This document shows positions 11,972 to 28,150 of a stretch of DNA of 64,000 nt, one piece after another. Source of the DNA: Impatiens glandulifera (lineage: Eukaryota; Streptophyta; Magnoliopsida; Ericales; Balsaminaceae); the NCBI RefSeq assembly GCF_907164915.1, contig NW_025919459.1, positions 62,001 to 126,000 on the forward strand, read 5' to 3'. The position numbers were made by a program, and so were the translations under genes. Position 1 is the stretch's first letter; every line of letters starts with the position of its first letter. The notes beneath the pieces are model-generated. The model saw only the letters and a program-made list of their open reading frames with translations. It was not told the DNA's origin and did no database searches.

Positions 11972-12550
11972 GTTTAGTGATAGTTTGATGGATTGGAAGA
12001 ACATTTCTTAGAGACTATTTATACCAAGCTAGGTCGGTTATGGTGAACGAATTCAACTTCAATTTGACCACTGAAAGTTCTTCTCCCTCGTTTCTCTTTT
12101 ATCCTTAGCAACCTATGTTAGAGTAGGATTTGCCTTTTAAACCTAAGAAAAATAACGGCGAGGAGAAGACGTGCACATGGGTGAAAGAACGGATGGATAA
12201 GGATGACAAATGGCGGAGATAAGCCTTCTGGAAGGTCGCCGACGTCGAGTGCGACCTCCGACGTTCTTGAAGAAGAAAAAAACAACGTCGTTTTGTTTAA
12301 TTAAAATGCGTCGTTGGCGGTCTGTCAGCGTTTCGTTGGCGCTGAAGTGTTTGGACCAACGAGGTTAGCTTCCCCGTTAATTGATTTTGTGTGGACCCGA
12401 GCGCGCACTACCTCTATTACAACTGGATGCATGGCACGTTCCTGGGCGCTGGATGAAAATCTAACGCTGATCTGATGGCTGAATTCCTTACTGCTAAAAT
12501 TAAACATAATTTCGACCACACATTATTATTAGTTTATATTTTTAATAAAA
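11972..12550. other. GC-richer non-coding block, possible promoter region or old LTR
   Basis: Moderate-GC DNA with no convincing protein. The 64-codon minus frame at 12325-12519 has no recognisable domain and is probably chance. It may be the promoter-proximal part of the minus-strand unit interrupted by the CACTA element, or part of an old LTR. Confidence 0.35.
12015..12023 (-). promoter_or_regulatory. Putative TATA box on the minus strand
   Basis: The minus strand reads TATAAATAG about 45 bp upstream of the CACTA insertion point. The position fits a core promoter for the leader exon at 7183-7315. No gene product is identified, so this could be an LTR promoter of an old element. Confidence 0.35.
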
Positions 12551-13320
12551 GGGTTATTTAAAATCGAATTTTTAACCCCCTCTTGCGTTTTTCTTCACCA
12601 AATTAATACACAAAAATATTTTTGACAACATAATTAAAATTATGATTACTTATTTTATTTTTTTAGTATTTTTTGGTATTTATTTAATTATTTTAAGCCA
12701 TAAATTATACATAATTTATGTTTAAAATCATAATTATATAATTTTAATCTCTTTTGAGTTTATTTTGGGTAAAATATATACAATATATTAACCTCAAATT
12801 ATTTTTGGATTTATATTTATTTTTTCTAATTAGGATTTAATTATCACAATAATTAAAGCTAATTTGATTTTCAATCTCTTTTGGGTTATTTTGAATTTAA
12901 AATTTCAAACTATTATTTTAATGTTATTATAAATTAGTAATATTTTTATAAAATTAGGGTATGCTATATTTTCATGCTTACACATATTATTTAAAAAACC
13001 CTCTACCCAACAAGAGCGAGTTGTTGTGAAATCTGATTCTCGACAATCGAACTATATTAAAATAACTCGATCCATATAATCGAGAGAAATTAAAAAATTT
13101 AAGAAACGCTATTTATGAAAAGTCTTATTGAGTTTTTTTTTTTCTCACATTCACTATTTGTTATTTTTAAACTTTTTGCTTTCAAACAAAATTTATATGT
13201 TGGTTTATCCTTTACTCATTATCTTTTATTCCTTCATTTAAATATGTTTTATTCATCTTCAATATTAAGCAGTTTTCAGATATTCAATAAATAAACAAAA
13301 ACTTATATCCTAACAGTTAT
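12550..13320. other. AT-rich non-coding DNA with weak internal repetition
   Basis: No gene. Phrases such as AATCTCTTTTGAGTT and AATTATATAATTTT recur at roughly 60-130 bp, so it may be a decayed tandem or LTR sequence. Confidence 0.4.
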
Positions 13321-13605
13321 ATTATAACGATAATATAATATATCGATAGGATATTATCGATAAATTGAGATAATATCAATATTATATTAGTTTCTTATAA
13401 GTATAATCTAATGTCTATATATTAGACATAACTTATATAATTCTAGATATAACATTTGAATACAATTTCTCTATATTCTAACAAGAAATGAGAGCCAAAA
13501 TTTTATTCTTAAACTACAAAATCTAGTCTTTTATTGCCTTCATCAACAATTACTTTAACCATTGATGGAAGGCTCTAATAAAACTCTATTAATTATGATA
13601 GGATC
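13320..13605 (+). repeat. Copia LTR-like remnant (repeat family shared with 43.1-49.5 kb)
   Basis: This segment matches, in inverted orientation, the sequence split by the Gypsy element at 43760-43907 and 49360-49493. Shared phrases include the ATTAGACATAA block, TACAATTTCTCTATATTCTAA, ACTACAAAATCTAG, TTGCCTTCATCAA and CTCTATTAATTAT in the same order. I read it as a solo or partial LTR of the same Copia family. Confidence 0.65.
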
Positions 13606-13639
13606 GGTGCTAGCTAATGACAAACGATAACAGCTAATG

Positions 13640-14460
13640 ACAAACGATTCAATATTAATCTTGTTAGACGTCAACGTCTAACTACGTGTTTCATTAGACA
13701 ACCGAGTCTAATGGAGTTAGACTACAACGTCTAACTACGTATCACATTAACTACGTGTTTCATTAGACAACCGAGTCTAATGGAGTTAGACTACAACGTC
13801 TAACTACGTATCACATTAAACGACCAAGTCTAATAGAGTTAGACGTTAACGTCTAACTACGTATCTGTTAAACTACAATGTCTAACTACACATCCCATAG
13901 ACTACCACGTCTAATGGAGTTAGACTACAACGTCTAAATTTGCATCCCTTCAGACTTGTCTGAAGGAGTTAGACGTCAACGTCTATCTATGTTTCCCATT
14001 AGACTACCACGTCTAATGGAGTTAGACTACAACGTCTAACTACGTATCTGTTAGACTACAATGTTTAACTATGCATCCCTTCAGACTTGTCTGAAGGAGT
14101 TAGACGTCAATGTCTAACTACGTTTCTCATTAGACCACCTCGTCTAATGGAGTTAGACTACAACGTCTAACTACGTTACCCATTAGACTACCTTGTCTAA
14201 TGAAGATAGACTATAACGTCTAACTACTTATCTGTTAGACTATAACGTCTAACTACGCATCCCTTCAGACTTGTCCGAAGGAGTTACACGTCAACGTCTA
14301 ACTACGATTCCCATTAGACTACCTTGTCTAATGGAGTTAGACTACAGGGTCTAACTACGTTACCCATTAGACCACGTCTAATGGAGTTAGACTATAACGT
14401 CTAACTACGTAACACGTCTATTAGCCTGCTTAGACCACGTCTGAATTAGCATAGTCTAAT
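13640..14460. repeat. Array of short palindromes (AGAC/GTCT family)
   Basis: About 800 bp composed of interleaved near-perfect palindromes of three kinds: GTTAGACGTCAACGTCTAAC, CATTAGAC(n)GTCTAATG and CTTCAGACTTGTCTGAAG, joined by TACGTATC-like linkers. Higher-order units of about 60-130 bp are repeated with small changes. Each unit could form a short hairpin in single-stranded DNA or RNA. It lies inside what looks like the LTR of the element whose polypurine tract is at 14607-14621. There is no coding potential. Confidence 0.9.
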
Positions 14461-14606
14461 GCACCTGCACATAAACAAATAGACAACTTATCTTCATTCA
14501 TATTTAAACATCATCAAAATTCAGTTGTTTAATATTTCATAATTTTCGTTTATTTCTAAGTTAATTAACTCTTTTTTCTTTACTTTGTTTTTAATTTTTT
14601 CCAACA

Positions 14607-14621
14607 ATTTCCCCCTTTTTG
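14607..14621 (-). other. Polypurine tract and 3' LTR junction of a retroelement
   Basis: On the minus strand AAAAAGGGGGAAAT is followed at once by TGTTGGAAAA, the usual polypurine-tract and LTR-start arrangement of plant Copia elements. The LTR would extend left from 14606 through the palindrome array. Its far end is not certain. Confidence 0.7.
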
Positions 14622-14822
14622 ATTATTTAAGCTTAATTATCAAAATCAGATGAGTTCATGATTTAATCCAAAAAAATTCTCTTTTTGATGATGTTAAAAC
14701 TATGCAACCTTAATGAAGCAAAATAAACACCTATAAATGTAAGATTGAAATCAAAGAAGTTCACTAAAATATTCAAGCGTAAGTTTAAAAGTACGAAAGA
14801 AATAGAGAGAAAGATTTGGGGG

Positions 14823-17800
14823 ATTTAGGATCCTTCCCTTTTCACTATTGGATCTGCATTGCCTTCAGGCAATGATTCACCAATTAGGATGTTATGGAAT
14901 CGAGTGATCGCTTGGCCTCCACTTCCACCACATGTGTCGCCTCCACGACCTGGACCTCTTTTTCTTGGTCTACAACTGTCTTCGTCATCTTCAGCATCAA
15001 CAACAACTTTTCACTTTGATTTTGATCGAGTTCCTCTTCCTCTACCTCTTGTGCTTCCTTCTCCCTTTTTAATATTATCAGGTTCAGCAGCAACAACGAG
15101 AGCTCTTTCCTTCTCAGCAGCAACTTCTGCTTCTTCTCTAGCTTGCATTCCCTTGCAACTGTGTCACCCTGCTCCAGTCGCTCAGCCTCTACTCTACTCA
15201 AAGAGTTTTACATTTCCATTATTTGAGCTCGAATGAGTTCCATTCCTGATCTAATATCTTGGTGAAGCTTCAGAGTGAAAGTCTTGGTTTCAACATACTG
15301 CTCCGATTGACGATTAAAGAAGTTCTTTTCAAACTTCTTGTACGTAGTATTCAAGATGTTTATTTCGTATGTATTCCACTTCAGGGCTTTCTCTGTTTCT
15401 CTTTGGGTAGCTAGGATGGAAGACATATCTTCTTTACATTGAGTAGACCAATTTTCCAGAGTAGCCAATCTGGACTGCATATCCAGCATGTTTTGTTGAA
15501 TAGAATTCATTGCATCCAACTTAGAATTACAAAAGTTTGCTCCTCCAGGAGAAGCTTCTTCAGAAAATCGAGCAGCCGATGATATGGCTTGGGAACAAGC
15601 TGGGGCAGTACGAATGGGACTCACATGCGTATTTACTTGTAAAGAATGCTATGGTTCTTTATGTTTAGGAGGGGAAGAGGAGAGAGCCTTTGATCCATCC
15701 TTAGACTTATCTTCTTCCTTTTGAATGTCGACACATACCTGATGAATACGCTCTGAAATGTCTTCAAAATGAAGAGGAAGATCAGCCACGTTATCAATTA
15801 CATATGCCATAGTTTTGATGGGAGATGATCGAATGAACTGGTGAAGAAGGAATAAAACATTCTTCCAAAGCTAATCTTTCTGAGGATGAAGACTAGTTTT
15901 TTCAGATTGTTCCCCCTCAGTAGAGGGAATCTTCTCGGAATCTGCCTCCTTCAAGGGTTTCCCCTTTGCTTTTGATTCAAGAGACTGATCAGCAATCATT
16001 GCTTTGTTCTACTTCAAGAATAGGAGGAGCCACCTCAGATGTCTCCTTCTGTTGAATAGGTGTTTGAAGAGCTTCAACAACAATCTCCTCTTCTTCCAAA
16101 TTAATTCCAAATTGAACCAAGACCGGGCTCTGTTCAACAATACGTTGGGCCATCAACCACTTTTCTTTAATAGAAAGATTGGCTAGATCAACAAGATGGG
16201 CAACGGCCTGCTTCTCTTCTTCCGAAATAATCTGATCATCTTCAAAAATCTCCATCCGTCTTGACTAGACAAATCATCAAATAGATTTAACCTATAAGAC
16301 TCGGTGCCGTGAACGTGTTGAAGAACTATTGAGCAATAGTTGTTCATAATCAGGTCTAATCGCTTCAACACATTCTGCTCTATAGGAGCATTCTTGTTGA
16401 GCGAATTAAAGTTGGTCTTTCTTGCCTCAATCATGGGAAAGAGAATACGTCCACTGATATTGGACACCACTAAATCCTTTCTTTTGAGAGTTTTAGAGAC
16501 CTCATCAGTTTTAGCCCATTTCAGGACTCTCTTCTCCATCTTGATCAGCTTCTTCCATTCTTTCCCAATGCCGCCTTCAGAAATGATTTCATCAAACTGA
16601 TTGACTAACTTGTTATTCACCCATGTGTCGAAGATATCGATCTTCTTAGTTATTTTCGTTTAAACTTGCTCCATCATAAGGTTAACAATAAAACTAGCTT
16701 CCAAAACCTTCTCCGGAGTTTCTGTAGCAATGCTCTTTCCCTTCCCAGGAACCACAACTGGTTTAGGAGTGGGCAAGAGTTCTCCGATGGTTATGCCACG
16801 AGGGCCCCTAGCTTCTCTCATAATATCATGAGGAGATAGGACCTTCGGGGGCGGCCCCTTTTGGAAAAGAAGACACTACGCCCTTTTCCTTAACGTCGGA
16901 TTGTTCTTTATCAGTTTTAACAATAAGTTGCTCAACATTCGGCTGAATGGGAGCTTGTTTAGAGGGTGTAATCGCAACAGGAGTTGGAGCAATAACCTGC
17001 TCTGTTTCAGTAACAATCTCGACAATACTAGTAGCCTCAATAGCTACTGATTCTTTGGGGAGGACAAGCGACAATACCTTATCAAAAAATTCACTATTTG
17101 GACCAACTGGCTCAACAGTCGGCCCTTCAGCTTGTTCCATCACATGAACATCAATATTAGGCACTACGGCCAGAGGAGAGGAGGAAGTTACCTTAGTAGA
17201 CTTTTTGGATGGCTTAGACGACTTAGATACTTTAGACGCCTTGGACACCTTCGTCTGATCAACAACAGGATCAGAAGACTTATCATGCTTCTTCATTGGA
17301 CTAGGAGATGAGCGAAAGGGACGAGATAGGAATAGCGGCAATGAAAAGAATACCTTGTTTTGCCCTGGAGTCAAGTGCTCCAGAATCCTTTTTTAATGAA
17401 CTATTTTGGTTATTTGTGCTAGCCGCAGATTCCATGACTGATTTGGCTCTTATAGCCCCCATAGAGTGAATAGATGTAGTTGGGCGCTTAGACCGAGTAA
17501 CCGACTGGCCACCTGTCTGTTGGCTAGATGAGCCAGAAACCAAGTCCTTCGAGAGCTTCAAACTCGCAAGGGTTCTCTTCACAGAAAAGTTGGTGAATAT
17601 GCGACTCGGGTTAATAGCCTCACCCTCGCCCATAGGAACACCCAAATGCTCCATAAGCCAGTCGAGTTGGGCTGAGAAGCCCACACTCTACTTGTTTTCT
17701 TGAGTAAATCAACTGGCAAAGATTAGAGAATAACGTAGATGCCCAGTTGATTTCCATACATTTAGAAACAACCATCATATAGTCAAAACGGTCCTGACTG

Positions 17801-17968
17801 TATAGGTCGAACGAACCTACCCTGGCCTGAAGAGCTTTCGCCACAATATCGTTTAAAAAGATGAAATGCGGCTTTAGGGCCTTCTTCTTCCCATTCAATC
17901 TGATAGAGCTGCCATCGTTTGAGAGAACAATCTTCATTTCTGAAATGGTTTTGGCTAGAAGCGTTATA
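14823..17968 (-). pseudogene. Decayed long ORF of a retroelement (extra 3' ORF), family unrecognised
   Basis: A chain of minus-strand frames covers about 3.1 kb: 17937-17620, 17684-17301, 17374-16826, 16620-16183, 16255-15989, 15624-15208, then 15201 to about 14830. They connect by frameshifts and stops into one former protein of roughly 1000 residues. Parts seen are an N-terminal domain (DRFDYMMVVSKCMEINWAST), a Ser/Lys-rich linker, a conserved-looking block (KIDIFDTWVNNK, then WAKTDEVSKTLKRKD), a helical segment around 15.4 kb, and a basic RGRGRGTRSKSK tail. It ends just before the polypurine tract, so it sits where SIRE-type Copia elements carry an env-like ORF. I recall similar proteins from Lamiales drafts but know no function. 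Confidence 0.6.
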
Positions 17969-18260
17969 TCAAAGGTGTGACCCTAAACCCTAAACTCTAA
18001 CTATTACAGAACTGTGTAAATTAGAAACCCTAACCTTCCAACCAAGTTTTGCATGTAAATGAACAACCTAGATAGCTATTAGAGTTACCGTGATGTTCGT
18101 GTCGTTCTTACCGATTGTGCCGAAAGAGACCCGAAACGACTAGCAACCGCGAACACAACAAGCACACCGTGAACTTGATATCTTATCGATCATTCCATTC
18201 GTGCCAATCGTTTCGTTCGTGCAGTTCAAAAAAATAAAAGATTAAAAATATTTAAAGCAA
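17969..18260. other. 5' side of the retroelement-derived ORF; no 5' LTR found
   Basis: The region contains CCCTAAACCCTAAACTCTAA and GC-richer sequence foreign to the subtilase blocks. Homology to the paralogous upstream blocks starts only at about 18270. The element seems truncated here, since no gag/pol or LTR is visible. Confidence 0.4.
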
Positions 18261-18269
18261 GCTGTATTT

Positions 18270-21085
18270 TAGAACAATTTAAGATCACAATTTACTTTTT
18301 CTTTTAATTGTATTGTGATGGACTAATAATGACATTTATTTATTTATTTATTCTTACTCGTTTATACTTGGTATCCACTATCCATCATGATGAATGATGG
18401 GAATATTTAGGTTACGTTTGGTGGTTTGAATAAAACCCTTTTTTCTAGAATTATTTAAATTATAAACTAAAATATTAAAATAACTTTATTTTATTATTTG
18501 TATTAATATAAATATCAAATGCTAAAGATAATTTATGTCATGACCTGAATAACTCAAATAATCAACTTTGTTTAATATTTTTTTTTATTAAAAATCAATA
18601 TCAAACAAACCCAAAGTTTACTTTTAATATAAAAAGACCTTATGAATCTAATTATATAATTGTATTTTCTTATGTTTCTTCCTAATTTATAAAGCTTTTT
18701 TTTTATAATTAATACCAATCACTTTGAAAACATGGCTGATTCAAGAGAAATGCTCCCCAACTGACTATAATGAGTTGGTAAAGCTTAATAAATAAATAGA
18801 TATCTATCTTTACATTAAATTATTCTGTATTATAAAATAAATTGACAAATTCTATAAGACTACTATAGTCACCATAAATATAATAAAGAAAATTTCATGA
18901 TAATGTAAATTATTTTTAACGGGTTGCATGGTTATTACATATTTTTGATTTATTTTTAATAAGATATTACATAAGAAAATAACATAAATATAGACCTATT
19001 TTTTAGTCCCGTTTTTTCGCCATCCCGTCCATTCCTCTAAGAAACAACAGCCCACATCAAAACTCATTGGATTTGGTCATATTCCAAAAAAAAGACTTCA
19101 AATACGTACTTTAACATGACAATGCAAACGAAGTTGAGAGTCTGTCTTCACTTCTTCGACCTGGACGAGACATTAGAGTGATAACGTCTATCAATGATTA
19201 TACCCTTTCGTATACATCTATCATATTCAAAATATCACAATAAATGATACTCCAACTAAAAAGATATCTTAGAAGATATATTAGACTCTCATAATCTTTT
19301 TCAACAAATATGACCTTATTAAACAAAGTGTAATAATTACATTGAAATTATTCAAAAGCTCGGTACTGCATAGTATCCGCCCATTCTTCTCTTATATCTG
19401 AATCCGCTAGCAAAATCACTAGACGAACGTCAAATATAGCTTTGATTAAGGCATCTCTACAAATAGTAATAAAAACTAATAGAATATCCATTACCATAGT
19501 GAAAAAACATGTTCCCCAAAACTCTTCCACATGGTGTAGATATCATCCCAAGTTTTAAATCTCACTAGACAATAAGACTTCTGGCAACTAGACTTATATT
19601 GACCATACTTGCATATGATTAATTCAAGTTCTTACTCCGACACAAATCTATTACACTATTTAAGTAATAAGGCTTTATTGAAAGCCACAATAACCTGAAT
19701 GTCCAACCATTGTTTTTTATAGTTTAATTTTATTTCAACTCATAAAATAAATAAAAACGAGTAGTCTATTGTTTTCAGAAATAATTACATTTAATTTTAT
19801 CTATCTTTGTGACCACACACGATGGGAGAACAAAAATATACATCATGTAGTTTGACATGAAGGTAAAAACAATTTTGATAAGAATAAGAACACAAAAAAT
19901 AAATAGGTGAACTGCATTCATTAATTAAGAGAGATTACTTCACATAAACATAAAGGGGCAAGATTACAAACGAGAATAAACTCAATTAGTATTAGAAAAT
20001 TATGAAAAATCACACTCTAAATAAGAAAAAAACATTGTTAAATTTAAGTTTGAGAATGAGACAATATAAGATTTATAGTTTGATCAATTACAATGGCTGA
20101 AGGGGAGGGACACTTGGCCTAGGGGTTTCAAGAAGAGTTATTATCCACCTTGATCTTTGTTTTTTTTAATGAAGAGCATTGAGTCATCTTTTTATACTTT
20201 TGAATGATTTTATTTTATATAATTTATAACAAATAATGTAATAATTCATGGTTTTATCATATTTTTGGTACTGTTATGATGAGGAAGGATAAACTCAACG
20301 AAAAAATTAGCGAAAGTAAGTCAATGAAAACGACGTGGCCTGTCAGGTTGTCCTCACGTCCCGAAAACGCTGCGTTTCGGAACATTTTTAATTTTCTCTC
20401 TCTTATACACGTGCGTTTCAGGACATTTTTAACATTTTCTCTTTTGTACCCACATGACATGCCGCGTTGATTCGTGAACTTACTCTGATTTTTTTCGTTG
20501 TTTTTATTAATTTTCTTTCCTGATATCTCAATCTTTTTGATAAGACGTTTAATAAAAAAAATTATAACTAAAGTAAAAGAATAAGAACACCGTTGATATT
20601 ATGAGCTTAACCTAAGTACTTTGATAAATTCTTAATAAATGTATTTTTGCTTCAATAAATTAATGTTTCCATATAAAATGAATCTTCCTGAATTCAAATA
20701 TAAATTTACCTTGTTTTCTTATATAAATATAAATATGACCCTAAGTTGCACAAATGGCAATTGAATTACAAATTTACAAATAATGACATCAAAATAAAGC
20801 AAAAACAAATTTACAAGTAGAATAACTTAATATTATGTTTGACCCATTCTCAAATAGCAACACAATCCATTTTGTTTTCAATTTTTTAACTTTGATATCT
20901 ACGTTTATTCCAATTAATCATATATATGACCCAACAAATCATAAATTGCATAAAATAATTATCAAACAGGCTTGCAATTGATTTTAAAATGTCAATAAAT
21001 TATATGTCGTGCTAGCTATAATGTTAAGAGCTATTTTTTCTTTATTAAAAATTAAGCAATTATACAATATTATTTAGTTAACTCC
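18270..21085 (+). other. Upstream region of subtilase copy 1, no gene
   Basis: About 2.8 kb of AT-rich non-coding sequence shared with the other subtilase blocks. Short frames near 19348-19530 and 20257-20470 have no recognisable product and are not preserved in block 2. A MITE-like segment around 18413-18600 (GTTTGGTGGTTTGAAT to CAAACAAACCC) seems present in all blocks. It also holds the intact, empty version of the Copia copy 2 insertion site near 19590. Confidence 0.6.
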
Positions 21086-21097
21086 TATATATAAATA
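21086..21097 (+). promoter_or_regulatory. TATA box of subtilase copy 1
   Basis: TATATATAAATA lies 54-65 bp before the ATG, consistent with a start site near 21120 and a short leader. The corresponding position reads TATAAGTA in copy 2 and TATAAATA in copy 3. Confidence 0.65.
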
Positions 21098-21150
21098 TAT
21101 AAGTAAGTACCTCCTTCCAAGCTAAACTAAACCAAAATACATTTCACAAG

Positions 21151-25263
<4,113 letters not shown>

Positions 25264-27640
25264 AAAGTATGACTTAAAGTAAGGAAAAGAAGGAATGAGG
25301 AGACTTGGAAAGATGTGATTTTATGGTAATTATATGTTCTCGAGAACCTATGTTTGTGTGGTGTGTTATGCTATATCTTTGTGGATGTTTTAACCTAAAC
25401 TTCAATATGTGATTTATTTCAAGTTTTATTGTAGTTTGAAGGCATGTTTTTATGCATTGGTTGTGTCGGACATTGTTATAAACTTCTCTTAAAAAACCTA
25501 GGTATGCGGTTTTTACACATCACAAACAAAGATTCCTCAACTAAGCCATAAGCACCAAAAATAAAGATGAAATTAACACTATTATTTCTAAACGAAGAGG
25601 TTCATAAATAAATGTAATATGAGGTTATATTTATGTGGGGTTACATTAATTCCCTATAATAAAAAAAAAATAGAAATAGAAAGAAGAAAAAAGAGATTTA
25701 TACATACTCATGTCTTATACCATTTTCTTTATTCTATACTCATATCTTATACCACATCTTTATGGTTAATAAATATGTAAATTATGGTTAGACACTCATT
25801 TAGATAATTTATCCATATGATGAGAGGTCTTTTGCCCTTAAAGAACTCAATGGAATATCAATAAGAAAGAATATAAAAAAAAAAAAATAGATCAAGTGGA
25901 AAATAGAGTAAACGCTATAGCCTATTATAATTGCAACAAATTTTACATAAGAGTTATTAAATAGAAAAATGATTAATAAATTGAAATACATTGTTCATTA
26001 ACTTTATTTTTTGTTTTGTTTTAAATGCGAGACTTTTCATTAAATATTCGAATTGTAAGGTGTCGATTATGTGAATATAGAGTTAGGATGGATACTCTTA
26101 CACCGCAACACAACTCTAAAAAAAATACACACATTGAGAGAACTCCGAACCGACTACAAAGAAAATCATGTCAATCTACATACCAAAATAATTTTCACAT
26201 ATCTCTCGGTTATTCATGATGACCAAAAGGACACTTGACTATCCATTGTCCCAATATGAAATAAACCATATGTCCTAGCATTCCTTCGCAACCAAAAAAA
26301 TCATAGTAATCTAAAATAGAGAGAATTCAACAAATTATGCAAATTGACACCAAAATGAAACCATAAACCAATGCCTGAAAACTATTCCTCAATCCTCCCA
26401 TACATTATTAATTAAATAATTTTTTAATTTTTCCTTTTAATTTAAATATTTTTTACTATTTTATTTTTGAGTTTTTAAATATTTTTAATTTATTTTTATT
26501 GAAATTTTCCCTACAAAAATAAATAAGAAAAAGTTCAATAAAAAAAGCAGAAAAATAAATTAGTAAAAAATAGACATCTAAATATTTGTGTTAACTTTTA
26601 AAATATATATTACTTATTTGTTAGTATATAAAATAAAATAAGATATTTTATAGCTTAAAAATAATATATAAATAAGTAAAATACAACAAAAGAAACAAGA
26701 GTTCTTTTTTTTTCCTTGCTTTCTCTATTTCTTCCCTTTTTTATTTCAAAGATATTTTCTCTTTTTTATTCTCTTTATTAATTTCAAAGATATTTTCTCT
26801 TTTTTATTGTGTTTTCTTCTCTTTTCTTCTATTCTCTTTTTCTTCCTTGTGACTGCACAATATATATATCTTTAATTTAAAGTAGCAAAATGCTCGTGTG
26901 CGTATATAAATTAAAAAAAGTTTGAAAAAACAAAATTAAAAATTAAAAAATAAAAACTAAAAACAATTAAATTTACTGTCGTTTTTGTTATAGTAAATTG
27001 TCAATGGTCGAGCAAGAATCTATAGATTTGTTTGTAGTTTTAATAACGTAGACATTAAACATATTAAACAACAATATTATAAACAAATTTATTTGATGAC
27101 ATAAAATTGAAAAATAAAATCTTCAATAACATTGTCAGAAGTTGATGCTCTCCTAATAAAAAATTAATTTAATATAAAAGTCACGTTTCAAATTTGTATA
27201 AAACTACCAACATAGATACATCCAAAATATGTTTATCTATTGAAAAATGAGTGATTAACTTGGATCAAACACTTCTATAAAATACAATCTTTCACGATGA
27301 CATATATGATAATGACAATGACAAATTATTATTACAATTCAGATATAATTACAATAATCTAAAATAGATAAATTAACCAACTTATTGACTGTAAAAAAAA
27401 ACAATGTATTTCCTGATTCATCTCTAACCTCATATCTAATTTGTATCTGGAATGAGAAAAAAAAAGAGTGAAATTTAGTTATAAATATATCAATATTGTT
27501 GCATTGGTTATTTATGAAGTAGACAAAATATAAATATGTAGTCTTTGGAGTCGATTTTATTTAACCAATTAAGTGGATATTATAACTTAAAGAATATATA
27601 TATGAATTTCTCTTTGCTATCCAAAAAAATGAAAATTAAG
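25264..27640. other. 3' flank of subtilase copy 1 and AT-rich intergenic DNA
   Basis: The first 200 bp (3' UTR and terminator area) resemble the flank of copy 2. After about 25470 the similarity ends. No gene is seen. 26702-26840 is pyrimidine-rich and contains a direct duplication of ATTTCAAAGATATTTTCTCT. Confidence 0.5.
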
Positions 27641-28150
27641 ATAGTAAAAAATAATGACTAAATATTAAAAATAATTAACAAAATATTATTGTAGACACTA
27701 AAATTTATCTCACCTAATTTATCAAAAAAAATTCAAATAATCTCGAGTTATTAAAATCTAAAATTATAATCTTATCAATGGATAAAAATAAATTTTAAAT
27801 AAGTATTTTGGAAAAATATTGTATTCATTAAATTTAAAATAATTAAAATAAGAGTGAAAAATAAAATAATTATTTTAAATAAATATCGTATTTATTAAAT
27901 CTAAATGAAATGAAATAATAATTATTTAGGTAAAATTTTATATTATAAACCCAAAATAATTAAAATAAGGTTAAAAAATAAAATAAATAATTATTTTAGA
28001 AAATAAATGTTGTATATATTAATCCAAAAATAATTAAAATTTAGGGCTTAAATAAATTATATAATTATTTGGAAAACTTTTGTAGCCAATTAGATACAAA
28101 ATTAATTAAAAATAGTCTTAAAATAGATAAAATAATAAGTAAAATAGGGG
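27640..28150. repeat. Degenerate AT-rich tandem repeat, about 70-80 bp period
   Basis: Successive units share a core like AAAATAATTAAAATAAG, then AAAAATAAAATAATTATTTT, then a short TGTATTTATTAAAT-like stretch, four to six times with drift. No coding potential. Such arrays occur in or beside plant LTRs. Confidence 0.65.

Noticed and set aside
12325..12519. 64-codon minus-strand frame
   Set aside because: No similarity or motif; lies in promoter-like or LTR-like DNA.
13640..14460. CRISPR-like appearance (regular short palindromic repeats)
   Set aside because: Plant nuclear context, no unique equal-length spacers, repeats of three kinds with variable spacing, and no cas genes.
14859..15236. 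Plus-strand frame rich in Ser/Leu/Pro
   Set aside because: Antisense of the basic/acidic tail of the minus-strand element ORF; composition is a mirror effect.
18270..21150. Extra genes upstream of subtilase copy 1
   Set aside because: Short frames are not conserved in block 2 and lack domains; the region is shared non-coding flank.
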